DNA of 64,000 nt from Mytilisepta virgata. Taxonomy: Eukaryota; Mollusca; Bivalvia; Mytilida; Mytilidae. Shown piece by piece: positions 10,201 to 21,485 of this stretch. The translations under genes and the position numbers were made by a program. Every line of letters starts with the position of its first letter. The first letter of the stretch is position 1. The notes below the pieces were generated by a model. It ran no database searches. It saw nothing but the letters and a program-made list of their open reading frames with translations, and was not told where the DNA came from. The stretch is taken from positions 64,984,694-65,048,693 of the forward strand of contig CM051520.1 of NCBI GenBank assembly GCA_028015205.1, written 5' to 3'.

Positions 10201-13190
10201 TTGTAGCTAGGTCAGGTAGCATTATGCGTCTGCAGGGTTATAAAAGACCGTATCCGTTATAAAATATGTTCTGAACAAATATTGTCTATGAAAGAGATTT
10301 GTAATTGGTTTTAGAGCGTTTAAAATCCATGTAATAAACTAGAATTATTACAAACACACTAAGGAAATAACATTACATCTAATTACATTCCTTTTTTTTT
10401 AAAAATAAAACAGAATGTTGTGAATATCTAACTTTATCTCTTGTAATGTATGAAACAGATAAGCAGGCGTGATTAATAATTATTTGTGCAAAAAATGTAT
10501 TGTGTATGTTATTACATTTTTATAATATGTAATGAAACAAAAAATACAAAAGCATCAAAACGATACATGTAGCATATACAAGTCTCAGAAAGACAAAAAA
10601 TCTTAATCTCCACAGCTTTCTCGCTTAAAAATAAATGACAAAATCAGAGTTGATAAATAATATCTCCTACTTTAGGGGAAGACTAATATTTATTCCCAAA
10701 AGTGCTTAAATTTCTTTTAAAATTATAATTCTCACCCATAAATTCCTAAAATTTATTAACATTTTTTGTAAATTTTCAAAATCTCGATATCCCAGACTAT
10801 TTCGGATTGATCATGTGTAGGTTTTAAAGAACAGCAAGTTCATTTCTAGAATCAAATAAACTATTTGCTCTTGAACTATAAATATAAATCTTTAATAAAA
10901 AACCAATATTTTGGCAATTCACTTATTGAATAGTGAGAATAATCATTTCTTTGAAGTGCAGAAACTCGAATGAAAATGGATAAACACAGAATCGTCTCAG
11001 TGAAGGATCATATATATGCCAGTACACCCATACGCGCTAGACAACCGATCAGGACGTAATTTTTACTTCTGCTTGCCAAAATATTGGTACGACAGTACAG
11101 TCTATTTCTGTTATATAGGTCCGCTGCTTTAAATGACTCTAAAATCAAAGATGACCGACAGCAACTGGATGGATTAACATTGGGCCAGTGGCGGACTTTT
11201 TCATTGTGCTCTTAAGAAATGTACATGTGCATTTAAAATTCTTAGTCTCACGAACAATTTAATCGAATAGTGTAAAACTTGGTGGAAGTGATACTTGTTG
11301 GGAGCCGAATAATCGTATTTTACTTTTGTACCACTCTACTATAGCTATCAATCATGACCAAAAGATCCCAACCTTTTTCTGGTGGGTTACGTTTCAGCGC
11401 CGGATCTTCTTTTCTGAAGCTACTTGACCGATGGATTCGAAATCTGTCATGAATGATCACTGCATGGTACTAAGCTGCAAATTGGAAACTAACTATAGTT
11501 GCCAGTGTCCGAATTAGTGTTTTTATGGTTGGTTAAATTTCCCAAATCGTCTTATGTGAATTTTTTTTTCCCATGATACGATTTAAACTTGTAATAAACG
11601 ATCATTGGAAGGGACATTTTGTACTATCCAAGAGTTGTTACTTTGTTCCAAGATGGCCGACACTGCAACTGGACTTAAAATTACTTAACATGGACCATAC
11701 ATATACGTGTAACTCTTTTATAATTCTGTCCCGAAATTATCCACGTTATATCGAATTTGTGACCCGAAAATATCCAGGAAAGCTAAAATTACATACCCGA
11801 AATTATCCAAAAATAAGAACATTTGTTATAATATCGAAAAAAAAATGGGTAGACCAGAATTGTCCTCAGCGCTTTATAAAATCTGCAGAAATTTTTAAAA
11901 TCCTGACCCGAAATCTCCGACGGCTTTGTAAAATCTTGACCCGCACGTTCCCTGTCTAAATATCACTGAGTTACCCTCCACCACCGAGCATGATAAATAA
12001 CATCCAGGTCGCCCAATACAGGCCCCTGCGACCCTCTTATTCCAGTCTCGCATGCGAGACGAGATAAGTAATCAAAAGCTAAACAGAGGGAACCAGTCGT
12101 TATAAAGGACCAGAATAAGTCTCCTGATTGGCCGTCCCAACATCATGAGATGGACGCATGCATGGTCAACGGTTTCTGATTGGTCAGCCAACTGGAATAG
12201 CTGATCTGCGGATGCAACTCCGTACATGATTACGGGATAGCATCACCTAAACTAGAGAAAATCGTCACGGGCTGTACAACATACAATACTCTTGTTCCGT
12301 TTACCGTAGTAAAGATTTAAACTTATCGCTGGGTGTCTAATAAACTACAGAACTTCATTTGGCGCTATTAGTTTGTCGCTTTAAAAAGCGTGTTCCACAC
12401 TGTCGTACCTGTACATCTGCATTCTATTAATAGACAAATAGCGGTCTATTTATAGACACATTGACTGATCATTAATTTGGAATAAGAATAACTATAGATC
12501 TGATTGGCTAACCCAACGAGGGGAAGATCGATCACTAATTTGTCTTTCATATAAAAGAGCTAAAACTTGATTTAACTCCGTACATGTATACTAGTCTTTG
12601 TACTTTTTATTAATAGCCTTATTGTATTTACATGTATGACTGTTAAATTTTACAAATTTTACCACAATCATACATTTCACAACATAAATATTGTCATAGA
12701 TATCGTCAAATGTCACCCCTTACGTTTCGGAAGTTAACTTTAAAGATAAAGGCAATTAAATATATCTGTATGGCAATTAAAAAAAAATCAAGTACAAAAA
12801 ATTAAAATCTTTGAATATCCTTTAGTAAAAAAGGCAGCTCAAAAGAAGCCATCAAATCACAGACTTTAAAAAAAATATGTATCTATTGAAAGGTATAACA
12901 AGTGAAAGTTTAATGTGATGACATTACGAACATTTAACAATACATAAAAAATAATAGTCTTTAATAATAAAAAGCTAAGAGACGGCTAGCTTTTTAGAAA
13001 AGTTATTACTTGTTTTACTCACAACAGCTGGGTAGGTCCTATCTATCAGGGAAATAGATTTGAAATGTTGATACAGATACACTGATTGATATATATATAT
13101 ATATAGTCATTGCAACACTCGTAAATGTAGTTTCTTAAGTTCCATCCCTTTCCCCATTTGACTAGTATATATATGTACGTGCCATTGAAC
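10201..13190. other. Long stretch without a supported gene
   Basis: AT-rich and mostly featureless. At 11573-11959 an open frame of 128 codons runs through a run of degenerate 'cccgaaattatcca' repeats (near 11735, 11765 and 11800); its composition follows the repeat, so I do not call it coding. A short TA microsatellite lies at 13091-13105. Near 12048 there is a 'tcgcatgcga' palindrome. Confidence 0.5.
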
Positions 13191-13193
13191 GAT

Positions 13194-13620
13194 ATGGAAT
13201 CGTCCTCATCAACAACTCCAAGCCCCAAACGGAAGAGCCGTAAATACAGAATAACGAGGGCTTCCAAAACAAAGAATTTCAGATTGTACTGGATTGGAGC
13301 CGAATGGTATTTTTTATGAGGACAAAGCTTAGGCATGGTCTGAACTCCTCGGTCCAGCTTTGAAAGAACTGTATCGCATTACAATAGAAAACAGCATGTG
13401 TAATGAAGATGTTACATTGTGGAGCTTGATAGAAAAGATAAAGGAATCTCTTATTGATTATACAAAAATATGTTTGCAGGATATTGATAAACCAATCCAA
13501 GAATTAATTCATAATCGTAAAAATGTTGATGAAGAAATAGAACATTGTTTGGAAATACTTGTCAAAATTGAGCAGGAGTTTGAGACAAAAATATCAACTC
13601 TGGATAAACTTTCCAGGTGA
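13194..13620 (+). pseudogene. Broken coding exon of an unrecognised basic/coiled-coil protein
   Basis: From ATG 13194 the frame encodes a Ser/Lys-rich start ('PKRKSRKYRITRASKTKNFR') and stays open to TGA at 13317. One base later, across a T6 run at 13310-13315, the coding theme continues in another frame. That frame meets TAG at 13330 and then runs open to 13620 with a charged, helix-rich segment ('DKPIQELIHNRKNVDEEIEH') likely to form a coiled coil. So one frameshift in a homopolymer and one nonsense codon break an otherwise gene-like exon. The end 'ttccag|gtgatt' (13617/13618) looks like a splice donor. I do not recognise the protein. Alternatives are an assembly error at T6 or non-coding chance; the sustained coding character makes chance unlikely. 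Confidence 0.5.
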
Positions 13621-13821
13621 TTTACAAAAAAATAGATGCACAATCGCCTGAAGCTTTCAAAATTATAGCTAAAAAATGGAAGAAATGTGATCTTTTAGTA
13701 GTATTATATAGAATACTGGGAGAAATGTGATATTTTTAGTATATAATTTAGAAAGCTTCAGGCGACTGTGGTAGATGGGAGTTGGTGTTTTTCTTTTTTG
13801 TAAGTAGGTCATCATACACAT

Positions 13822-13917
13822 TATGTTGTCGGGTAATTCGGCGCAGCGTTTAATTAGGCGCATTCAAATCATTCTCATATTAATGCGCCGAATAGGACTA
13901 TGCGCAGAATTACCCGA
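13822..13917. repeat. Palindromic foldback element
   Basis: Arms 'tcgggtaattcggcgca' and 'tgcgcagaattacccga' pair at the ends, and an inner pair 'taggcgcattc'/'atgcgccgaata' flanks a small loop near 13865. It looks like a MITE or foldback repeat. No coding capacity. Confidence 0.65.
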
Positions 13918-14040
13918 AATGACTGTATACATGTATATATACATGACAACAAATACATTTTTGTCTTTTTTATCATATTATTTGACGGTTTCAAATATGT
14001 ATCTTCAGTTTGTCCTGATTGGTTGTAGATACTTATAAAT

Positions 14041-14111
14041 TAATACATTGCCTTTTTCATATTGCCCATGATATCAGCCCCGAGGCCAATATGAAAAATA
14101 CCATGTATTAA
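14041..14111. repeat. Short palindrome with CCCCGAGG centre
   Basis: 'taatacattg...tttttcatattg' pairs with 'caatatgaaaaa...catgtatta', leaving a loop containing 'agccccgagg'. The same kind of GC-rich centre appears in palindromes at 25787, 26449, 38377, 49553, 49918 and 51391. Confidence 0.6.
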
Positions 14112-14342
14112 TCTATTTATCATATAATTTTAATGCTGAATTTGATTTTCCTGTCATTTAGCAAGTCTGTCGGGTTTTGAACGACACTTATGTGGCGAAT
14201 GAATATAAAGTGCAAATTCACAGTGCTACCGCTTGTAAACATTATTTCTTTCACTTTTAGAATATAGTCAAACAAATGAATGCAACTTCAGTTTCTATGC
14301 TTTTCCCGAGATCTACAAGTAAATTTTATAAGTTTTTATAAG

Positions 14343-14411
14343 AAGCTGCAAAGAACATTAAAAAAAATAGATGCACAAGAAACTCTAGAAGATTTTAATT
14401 TGGATGAATAA
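14343..14411 (+). CDS. Candidate terminal exon (partner of 13194-13620)
   Basis: The frame AAG at 14343 to TAA at 14409-14411 encodes 22 residues ending 'AQETLEDFNLDE', Lys-rich then acidic. It would extend the coiled-coil exon at 13194-13620 in a natural way. The acceptor is unclear: the preceding 'tttttataag' gives the wrong phase by one base for a simple join. Given the damage in the upstream exon, this may be part of the same decayed gene. Strand and order agree; joining is inference. Confidence 0.35.
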   Translation, partial: KLQRTLKKIDAQETLEDFNLDE

Positions 14412-14746
14412 AAAGAACAAGACCGAAGTCGGGTCGAGACCTGAGTCGCCGACATATCGACTCAACTCTTTTCAAAATAGGAGGTGCACATTTCCAATGT
14501 TTGTGCAGTCAATGGGCAAACTGAAACTTTGAATAATGAGGAATGATACGTTGGAGTCGGTACAGATTAAACAAACTAGCTACATCCTAAGTGTTGTGAG
14601 ACGGACGGATGGACGGGGTAAAGTGGTTCCTAGACCTGCTTTCGCCATTTGCGATTTAAAATATAGATCGTAGCATTCAAATAGTATTTTTACCTCTCGA
14701 CATTAACAAAGGAGCAGTTCCATGTTTAGCAAATTTAATGTATCCT

Positions 14747-15081
14747 TTAAATAATTAACGTTGTAAATTTGCTCCAACAAAAGCAGTTGAGACCAATTAT
14801 CTGCATGTCGCTAGTTTTCTTCTTCGCTGGCTCTCCATAGTCAAATGCCAATGCAATACGTCTGTGGCCAATCGCACACTTTTGTAGAGCTTTTCTAGCA
14901 TCAATATCTTTGTCACGATGTATATGCACCAAAGCAGTCCTGTAAGGCGTTCATCCGTCATAGTATTTCGTAAGTAAGTTTTCAGTCTACGAAGACTGCT
15001 AAATGACAGATCAGCTGATGCTGTCGATACCGGCATGGTCAAGAGGACATGGAATATTGTATAAAAATTTGGATAAATCAT
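14747..15081 (-). pseudogene. hAT transposase C-terminal (dimerisation) fragment
   Basis: The minus strand reads 'YPNFYTIFHVLLTMPVSTAS', then 'LSFSSLRRLKTYLRNTMTDE' and 'RLTGLL', the hallmark C-terminal dimerisation region of hAT transposases (as in ZMYM/BED-type hAT genes). Near 14935 the frame breaks, and the expected continuation 'VHIHRDKDIDARKAL' is found in another frame. Only about 100 residues remain; catalytic DDE positions and the zinc finger are absent. It is a dead fragment, unrelated to the plus-strand exons beside it. Confidence 0.75.
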
Positions 15082-16009
15082 TGTGTTATATTCGATATAA
15101 TGTTTACATTTCAGTATATGATGTAAAACGTAATAAATACTAGGGGTAGTAATTTTGTTTTACATTTAAAAGAATATAAATTTCTGAATTAAAAACCTAC
15201 GCACGAGCGTGGAGTGCTTATATAGGAAGCGGCGCCCTTGGGAATCTCCTCATTAAGATGAATGTATGCATTATTTTGCTAGTAAAAGTTCACATCCAGT
15301 ATTCTATTACATTAATACTGGATTTTATGCACAATTACACACATATTTTGATACATCTGCACTTCAGTTTAATATGATTTAATCAGTATTTTACACTTTT
15401 AACTTTTTTCCAGATATCATTTTGAGAGGTGGCATGTTGGAATAATAGACTTTATTCAGTATTATACATGGACCTTCTAAAGGAACTGTTCCAAATTAAA
15501 AAGGCTGTGAAAGGGCAATTTGTACAGCTTATGTTTTTGAGCAAGATATTCCTGTTGAATCCCTTGTTAGTACTGTTTTTTGTTTGCATGTTTGGCCTCG
15601 AGAGTTTTTTTATGCCTTGAAGCTATAGATTTAGATACATTTTAATATATAAATGAAGTCTGAGGGGAAATAAAGCTTGGGTAATGTCTAACATTTACAT
15701 GTAGTAGCACAAGAAAAAAACTTATAACAGATTTTTTAAGCAGATTTGATTTTGTCTTTTGGATATTTGAAAAAAGAAAAAAACATCATTTTAAAAAAAA
15801 TTATTTGAATTATTTTCAGTTTAAGAATATTATTAGCATAAATCTTCAAAATGAGCAAGTGAATGATCCATATTATGAAAATGAATGGATAAATAATAAT
15901 ATAATAAGTTCCAGTTTATATTTTCACATTAAACTGTCTAACTGAGTGTTTTTTTTTCAATTTTGTAGAAATAGCGAGTCCAGGATAAAAAATGAGTTAC
16001 CAATCAAAG
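15082..16009. other. Intron-like sequence, no gene seen
   Basis: AT-rich, with long T and A runs. A 63-codon plus-strand frame at 15429-15620 is hydrophobic but has no motif and no convincing splice flanks. A strong pyrimidine-rich acceptor ('tttttcaattttgtag') ends at 15968, just upstream of the exon-like segment at 16010. Confidence 0.45.
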
Positions 16010-16109
16010 GTCTGGAGTGAAAAGTGCACGTTCTCCAGATGTTCGATATAACCTTCGAGGAACATTTATTACTGAGCCAACTGCATTATTGACAGTTAAT
16101 GTTGGAGAG
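16010..16109 (+). CDS. Exon-like segment, unrecognised protein
   Basis: One frame encodes 'SGVKSARSPDVRYNLRGTF' then 'ITEPTALLTVNVGE' and ends at a plausible donor 'ggagag|gtaaaa' in phase 0, matching the phase-0 start of the exon at 16652. The upstream boundary is uncertain: the strong acceptor at 15968 leads into an in-frame stop (TGA at 15993-15995), so either a weak acceptor at 15996 or 16009 is used or the exon is damaged. I do not recognise the protein. Confidence 0.4.
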
Positions 16110-16651
16110 GTAAAACAAAAGCATAAAATTTCATAAGATTGTCTCCCTTGAGATCTCAACTGAATTTTGACAATAGCATATTTTTGCCAGATGGTGAAAA
16201 GATTGAGAGACACGTGCATGACGTGTGTTCATTGTGATAACATGATGAGGCAGCGCATAGTCTATAAATGCACAGTCATGAGTTTTATCTACAAAATGTA
16301 CAGACAAGACAACCTATGATGATAAATAAGTCTTTTGTGCTGATCATGACCAAATAGACATTATCTATTTCAAAAGTACACATAATCTTTATAATGTTTA
16401 CATTTTAAAATGAATATAAGGTCATTGCATGCATGTACTAAAATGTTGTCTATATTAATTTTACTTCGCAAAGGTGTCTACTAAATTGACTGTGCCCTTT
16501 TTAACCTTCTGTTTATACTTCTTATCTATTAAATTTTATTTTACCTTTACACCAGGTCTTTTTAAAATCAACTTCTCAGCTAGATATATGTAAACATTAC
16601 ATACACATATATTTGTAAATGTTTCTCAACATTCCTTAATACTCTTTGTAG

Positions 16652-16847
16652 GCAAAATGTTGGTCTGTGCAGTCAGATGACTTGGGTGGGAGAGATTTCA
16701 ATATAAAGGACCTGAATATTTTAGATACGAAAGGAAAGTCTGTGGAAAAGTTGTTGGGGCAACATGGAGTAGATTTATTAATTGAAAATCCAAGATCTGC
16801 ATTTAATAGAACCTATTTCATTGGGGATGATTTGTATAGAGACAAAG
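16652..16847 (+). CDS. Internal coding exon, unrecognised protein
   Basis: A 196-bp open segment lies between acceptor 'ctctttgtag' (ending 16651) and donor 'gacaaag|gtttgt' (16847/16848). It starts in phase 0 with 'AKCWSVQSDDLGGRDFNIKD', continues through 'KSVEKLLGQHGVDLLIENPR', and ends 'TYFIGDDLYRDK'. The mixed, soluble-protein composition is unlike the repeat-derived frames around it. The preceding exon candidate at 16010-16109 agrees in strand and phase. No downstream exon was found before the SINE at 17355. Family unknown to me. Confidence 0.55.
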
Positions 16848-17354
16848 GTTTGTATCTTTTAATTCTATATAAAATAAGAGAATAGCAATTTGTGAAAAAA
16901 TACATATCATGTGGGCTAAAAAGATGCTTTATATATATTATTTATCAAAAAGGTTAAGAGTAAGTTATTTCAAGTGATTATTCTTTGTACAGTATGAACA
17001 GTAAGATTCACTTTTGGTAAAATACCAATCCAAAGATACTAGTATTAGATATAGTAAATTTATACTATGCTGTATACGCCGCATTTCAAGGAGTTACCGC
17101 TCATCAGCAGCATTAAAACCGAAACTTTTGGAAGACCAAAAACCAAACTTATTTTAAACAAGAAGTACTCAAAACCAAAAATAACGAAATAGGAAGCCAA
17201 ATTTCAGCTAAGGAGATCTATCCTGTGCAATGCAAGGAATGAACCCTTAGTATTTCTATTATTTTTGAATTTTGCTAAATACTGGTAATTTCTATAACAA
17301 ATCAATGAATAATCATGTCAGACAAGTCTGACAACTGGGTTGGCGAATACCCTC

Positions 17355-17670
17355 GGATGAATTATTGTTTAACGTCCAGTGGCAACCAGGTGCATATCAG
17401 GACGAGAACATGTTGATATGATAATGAATATGATCCCTGCTTTGTACTGGACCGACACGCTAAGTCGGATTTTTAATGTGCTAGCTCACGAGGTAACTGT
17501 CGCAGGAAGACATATCACCTCACTCCGATACTGACTTAGATGCCGCGTGCTTGGCGGAGAAGCAGCAAATACCAATTTTAATGTCTTTGGTTTGACCCGG
17601 CCGGGGATCGAAACCGCGGCCTTCCGCACTCGGGGCGAGCACGCTACCACGAGACCACTGAGGCGGTCCG
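17355..17670 (-). mobile_element. tRNA-derived SINE, copy 1
   Basis: On the minus strand the element starts near 17670 with a tRNA-like head. It has an A box 'tggtctcgtggtagcg' and a B box 'ggtttcgatccc' about 45 bp apart. A unique body follows ('aaaccaaagacattaaaatt', 'gacagttacctcgtgagcta', 'gcgtgtcggtccagtacaaa') and the tail is 'tggacgttaaacaataattc' near 17360. The body and tail, but not the head, recur at 56405-56697. The arrangement (Pol III head, conserved body, LINE-like tail) defines a SINE; I recall related SINEs in many molluscs. Open frames across it are chance. Confidence 0.8.
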
Positions 17671-17929
17671 AATACGCTCGGTAATTTACAGTCATTAAAA
17701 GTGACCTTTTGATAAAAAGTTTTTAAATCCAGTTTTAACAAATCTTAACTATTGGTTTTTGACTGGCAAAAGATGAAATAAAGGTATTACTTTCTGGCGT
17801 GGTGCCATAAATTTTTTATAAACGTCAATAACTTTGCACACATAATACCTACACTTAAGATATTCCGTCAACAGATACATTATGATATAAACTTTGCAGC
17901 AGTATAATTATCTTGTGACCTTGTGACTT

Positions 17930-19040
17930 CATAAAAATGTGTAAAATCTGTGTCCATGTTTTGTGATAAAGTCCATTTCTCTGTAATGCTTAGGGCCACC
18001 ATATTTGATCTATAGATAGTTCTTAGAGCATACATGCAAGTCTGAAACCTGTCTTGGAACTTTGACCAAAATTTTATGCTCGAGTGACTTATTTTTTATT
18101 TTTATTTTCTTGATAAAGTATATTTCTCAGCAACTGTAATACCTAGACCCATCATATTTGTCTATTGATAGTTCTTGTTGGGTACATGTCTGTCTGACAC
18201 CTATCCCCGAACCTTGACCTGAGTTTCATGCTTAGGTGACTTGCATCTCATTTTCTTGATTTAGTCCATTTCTCAATTACTGTAATACCTAGACCTGCCA
18301 TATTTGCTCTGTTGATAGTTCTTGTTGCGTATATGCTAGTCTGATACTTGTCACCCAACCTTAGCCTAAATTTCATATTTGAGTGACTTGCATTATATTT
18401 TTGTAATTAAGTCCATTCATTGGCGACTTTAATGCCTAGACCCATCATATTTGGTCTATAGATATTTCTTATTGGATACATGCCAGTCTAAATCCTGTCA
18501 CCTGATCTTGACCTGAATCAGTCTGATTAAAATCAGCCCTCGAACTGTTCCTGTTTATTGATATGCCCATTTCTCATTATATCAATATAATTTGAGGGCT
18601 GATTTAATCAGACTGGACCGGAATTTCATGCTTGAGTGACTCACAAATTCGGGATTAAGTATTTCTCAGCAACTGTACTAACTAGACCAACAATATTTGG
18701 TCGATTAAATTTCTTAGTGGGTATATACCAGTTTGACACCTGACCTTTGACCTATATTTTACGCTTGAGTGACTTGTGTTACATCATTTTCTAAGCAACA
18801 TGTATACCAGTCATATTTGGTCTTTAGATAATTCTTGGTGTGTATATGCATGTCTGACAACTTGACCTGGATTTCACACTTGAGTGACATTTTCATGATT
18901 AACTCCATTTCTCTGTATACGTGGCTGTAATTTTATATCCAACATACTAGTGTGTGATATGTAAATACTTCTTAGCAAGTAGGTGTCAGTCTGATACCTT
19001 ACTTTGACCCCAATTTCATGTTTCAGTGACTTTCATCAAA
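17930..19040. repeat. Degenerate tandem array, about 140-bp unit
   Basis: Seven or eight units carry 'agtccatttctc', 'taatacctagacccatcata', 'tttggtctatagatagttct' and 'catgcttgagtgactt' (for example near 17990, 18145, 18285, 18430, 18675 and 18800). Units are diverged, so the array is old. It is interrupted by the MITE at 18519-18615. Confidence 0.7.
18519..18615. mobile_element. MITE nested in tandem array, probable 9-bp TSD
   Basis: The terminal inverted repeats are 'cagtctgattaaaatcagcc' with 'ctcgaa' on the left, and the imperfect complement ending 'ggctgatttaatcagactg' on the right, about 24 bp each. The flanks 'gacctgaat' and 'gaccggaat' match at 8 of 9 positions, and the surrounding tandem unit ('cttgacctgaatttcatg') shows what the empty site looked like. 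A 9-bp duplication is typical of Mutator-like elements. At 97 bp it is non-autonomous. Confidence 0.75.
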
Positions 19041-20930
19041 TTTCACAAATTGTAGTTTGGTTTTGTTGTTTAATAAGCAAAATTCTGGAATAATACCTGT
19101 AATTAATTTGAATAATCACTTTATTTCAGATTATTTTCACGTCAATTGATATAGATGCAAAACATATGACAGATCTGATATCTGTTGGTTCCCAAGAAAA
19201 TGATAACTTATATTAAATATTCAAAGCCATATGATTTCTTATTGAAAAAAGATCGTGAAGAAGTTCTAGACATATTATTTACCCTTGGCTTACATTGTAT
19301 ATCAAAGGTTTACCTGTTAATTTGTTTCAATCATGATACATTAACATATGTTTAAAATAGGTTATTTAAATAAAATTAATTAATTTGTTTGTCATCATGG
19401 CCCTTTCTTGTTATGTAATTAATTTTGCATTATTTTTCTAGAACATGAATTTTATGATTTTTGTTTGAAACATCATTCTGAAATTTGCAAATAAAAGATA
19501 TTTTATTTAAGTTCAATAAATAAATGAGTATACAGTCCATGCATACTATGAAGTGGTTTTACTAGGTCAGGTATCAGTTTTCATAGGATTAATGCAACCA
19601 CAAATTTAAATGTTCCACAAACATTATTTGATTAATTTTATGTTGAACCAAAATAATATTCGACAAAGGGATATGCGGTTTGTTCAAGATTATGATATAA
19701 GATATAGGGACGCTTTTTCTAGTCTTCAATTTAGTTTTGCTACGTGAACTTAGTAGACACTTATCAAATTAAAACTATCTAGTGCAATCCATCAAAATTG
19801 TTATTTTCTAATTTGTCCAAAACTCAATCAAACATAAATTATTTATCAAATTGAAAACTAAACACATATTTAGGAACAGCTTGCCAAAGTGCAGCAATTT
19901 TATTAAATTAAAATTTCTTTTGCACCCTCAGGCTGCTGCGGTACATAACCAATCTACAAAATAAATGAATAAATATTAGACATTACATGAAACACATTCA
20001 AACTACATAACCATGTGAAAATTTGTCGAACACTACGAACCTCGAATGACCAATAATAATTTTTACCTTAAACACGTAAATATTTCTTGTGAAACGGAGT
20101 CATGCTATTACAATTTAAGATCAATATTCCAATTTATTGCATTGCGATATACACAAACCAATCAATTGAAAGAAATATCTGTCCGGCGTTTACACATGTA
20201 CCTGTACATTGTGCAAACATATCTTTGGTCGGGTTGTTGACATTTTCCATTCTCTATTCTATAAACCACTTGTATTTTAATAGCAGCCCACGTCCATGAT
20301 ATAATAATATTTAAAAAAATGTGTTTAGTATACCTTTAATAAATAAAATTATCATAGACAGATTTTTGTGTATTTTTACAAAAATGTTTTGAACAAATGT
20401 TATCAAACAAAGACAAATATTATGTTGCAATTAATTTTTTGTCAATATTGTAAATATGTGTGAGTATGAATTTGTATGCCTGTTGGTAAACATGTTAGTA
20501 TACATGTTTCTTTTTGATAGACTTTCCAAAATAAAATCTTTAAAATAAACTATTTTCAATTTTATTCTTAGAGTTATTGCCCTTGACATATGTCTATATT
20601 GGTACAACAGCTTGAGTGTTTGTTTTATTTTTGTTTTTGTTTCCTGTAAAACTTAAAATTCTAGCATAATGATTATAATTCAGCCCCTTTTGATTTACAA
20701 GACCATAAAAAATAAAACATCTTTATGGTTTACATATGTTGTCCATCAATATGTGCATTTAAAAATTTTAAATGTACTATGTAAAATTATGTAGACATAT
20801 TACTAATTTGGTGCAGTTGTAAAATGTGATGGCATTTTGATTGTACAAATTTGGATTTTTTCCTGATACTGTCATTAAGAGGCTGTTTAATTTTTTTTTT
20901 TACCAGAAATTGAAATGACAAAGTAACTGT
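19041..20930. other. No gene seen
   Basis: AT-rich sequence. Short overlapping open frames at 20046-20299 have no motif. The text 'cattttccattctctattct' near 20240 is a fragment of the interspersed repeat seen at 3335 and 46500. Confidence 0.5.
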
Positions 20931-20934
20931 TTGT

Positions 20935-20940
<6 letters not shown>

Positions 20941-21019
<79 letters not shown>
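20941..21019. repeat. (TA)n microsatellite
   Basis: About 39 uninterrupted TA dinucleotides. A long open frame reading poly-(Ile-Tyr) across it is an artefact of the repeat. Confidence 0.98.
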
Positions 21020-21025
<6 letters not shown>

Positions 21026-21344
21026 CTCTCAACCAACATATAAGCCATTTTAGCAGGATCCTAGTGTGAGGATAAAATATTTCTGAAAAGTTCAATTTGA
21101 GAAAAAAAATATAAATGCCAAAATCAAATGAGAATAGCGGTTCAAGTTTAGACATCATCTTTATAATTACAGTCAGTTAATTGTATGATAATGCATTCTT
21201 AGTAAGGTAGCATTTAGTAATGTTTTTGACAACATCAATTTACTGGGAATTTAACGTATACGTTGTAATATTTACGATAACACCAATTGACAAGAAAAAA
21301 GCTAACTGTAACAGAAGAGCTTGATTTGTTGCCGAAAACTTCCT

Positions 21345-21485
21345 ACAGCACCAAATGGAACATTTGGTACAGTAGTCCACCCCTCTAGCAACTGAGCTAA
21401 AGTGTGCTTCGTTAGCTCAGGTGGTGGAGCAGTGGACTACTGTACCAAAGGTTCCGGGTTCAATCCGCGGTTGGTTCGGTTGTTA
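21345..21485. repeat. Head-to-head pair of tRNA-like sequences
   Basis: On the plus strand from about 21408, 'cttcgttagctcaggtggtg' gives an A-box-like D arm, followed by 'gtggactactgtacc' and a B-box/T-arm 'ttccgggttcaatccg'. The segment just to the left (21352-21405) is its imperfect reverse complement ('ggtacagtagtccacccctc', 'actgagctaaag'). The GTA inside the middle arm recalls tRNA-Tyr, but the acceptor stem does not close, so I call it a tRNA-derived relic rather than a functional tRNA. Confidence 0.5.

Larger units (their letters stand above)
13626..14378. repeat. 18-bp direct repeats bounding a 0.7-kb segment
   Basis: The sequence 'aaaaaaatagatgcacaa' occurs at 13626-13643, just after the candidate donor, and again at 14361-14378 inside the candidate last exon. 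Between them are two palindromic elements (13822-13917, 14041-14111). The repeat could be a target-site duplication or a duplicated exon piece: both copies allow a KIDAQ reading in one frame. Confidence 0.4.

Noticed and set aside
11573..11959. 128-codon plus-strand frame
   Set aside because: Covers degenerate repeats of a 'cccgaaattatcca' motif; composition follows the repeat and there is no recognisable domain or splice context.
20934..21158. Open frame with poly-(Ile-Tyr)
   Set aside because: Produced by the (TA)n microsatellite.
21412..21483. Functional tRNA-Tyr gene
   Set aside because: D-arm and T-arm resemble a tRNA and GTA is present, but the acceptor stem does not pair and the sequence is part of an inverted duplication.
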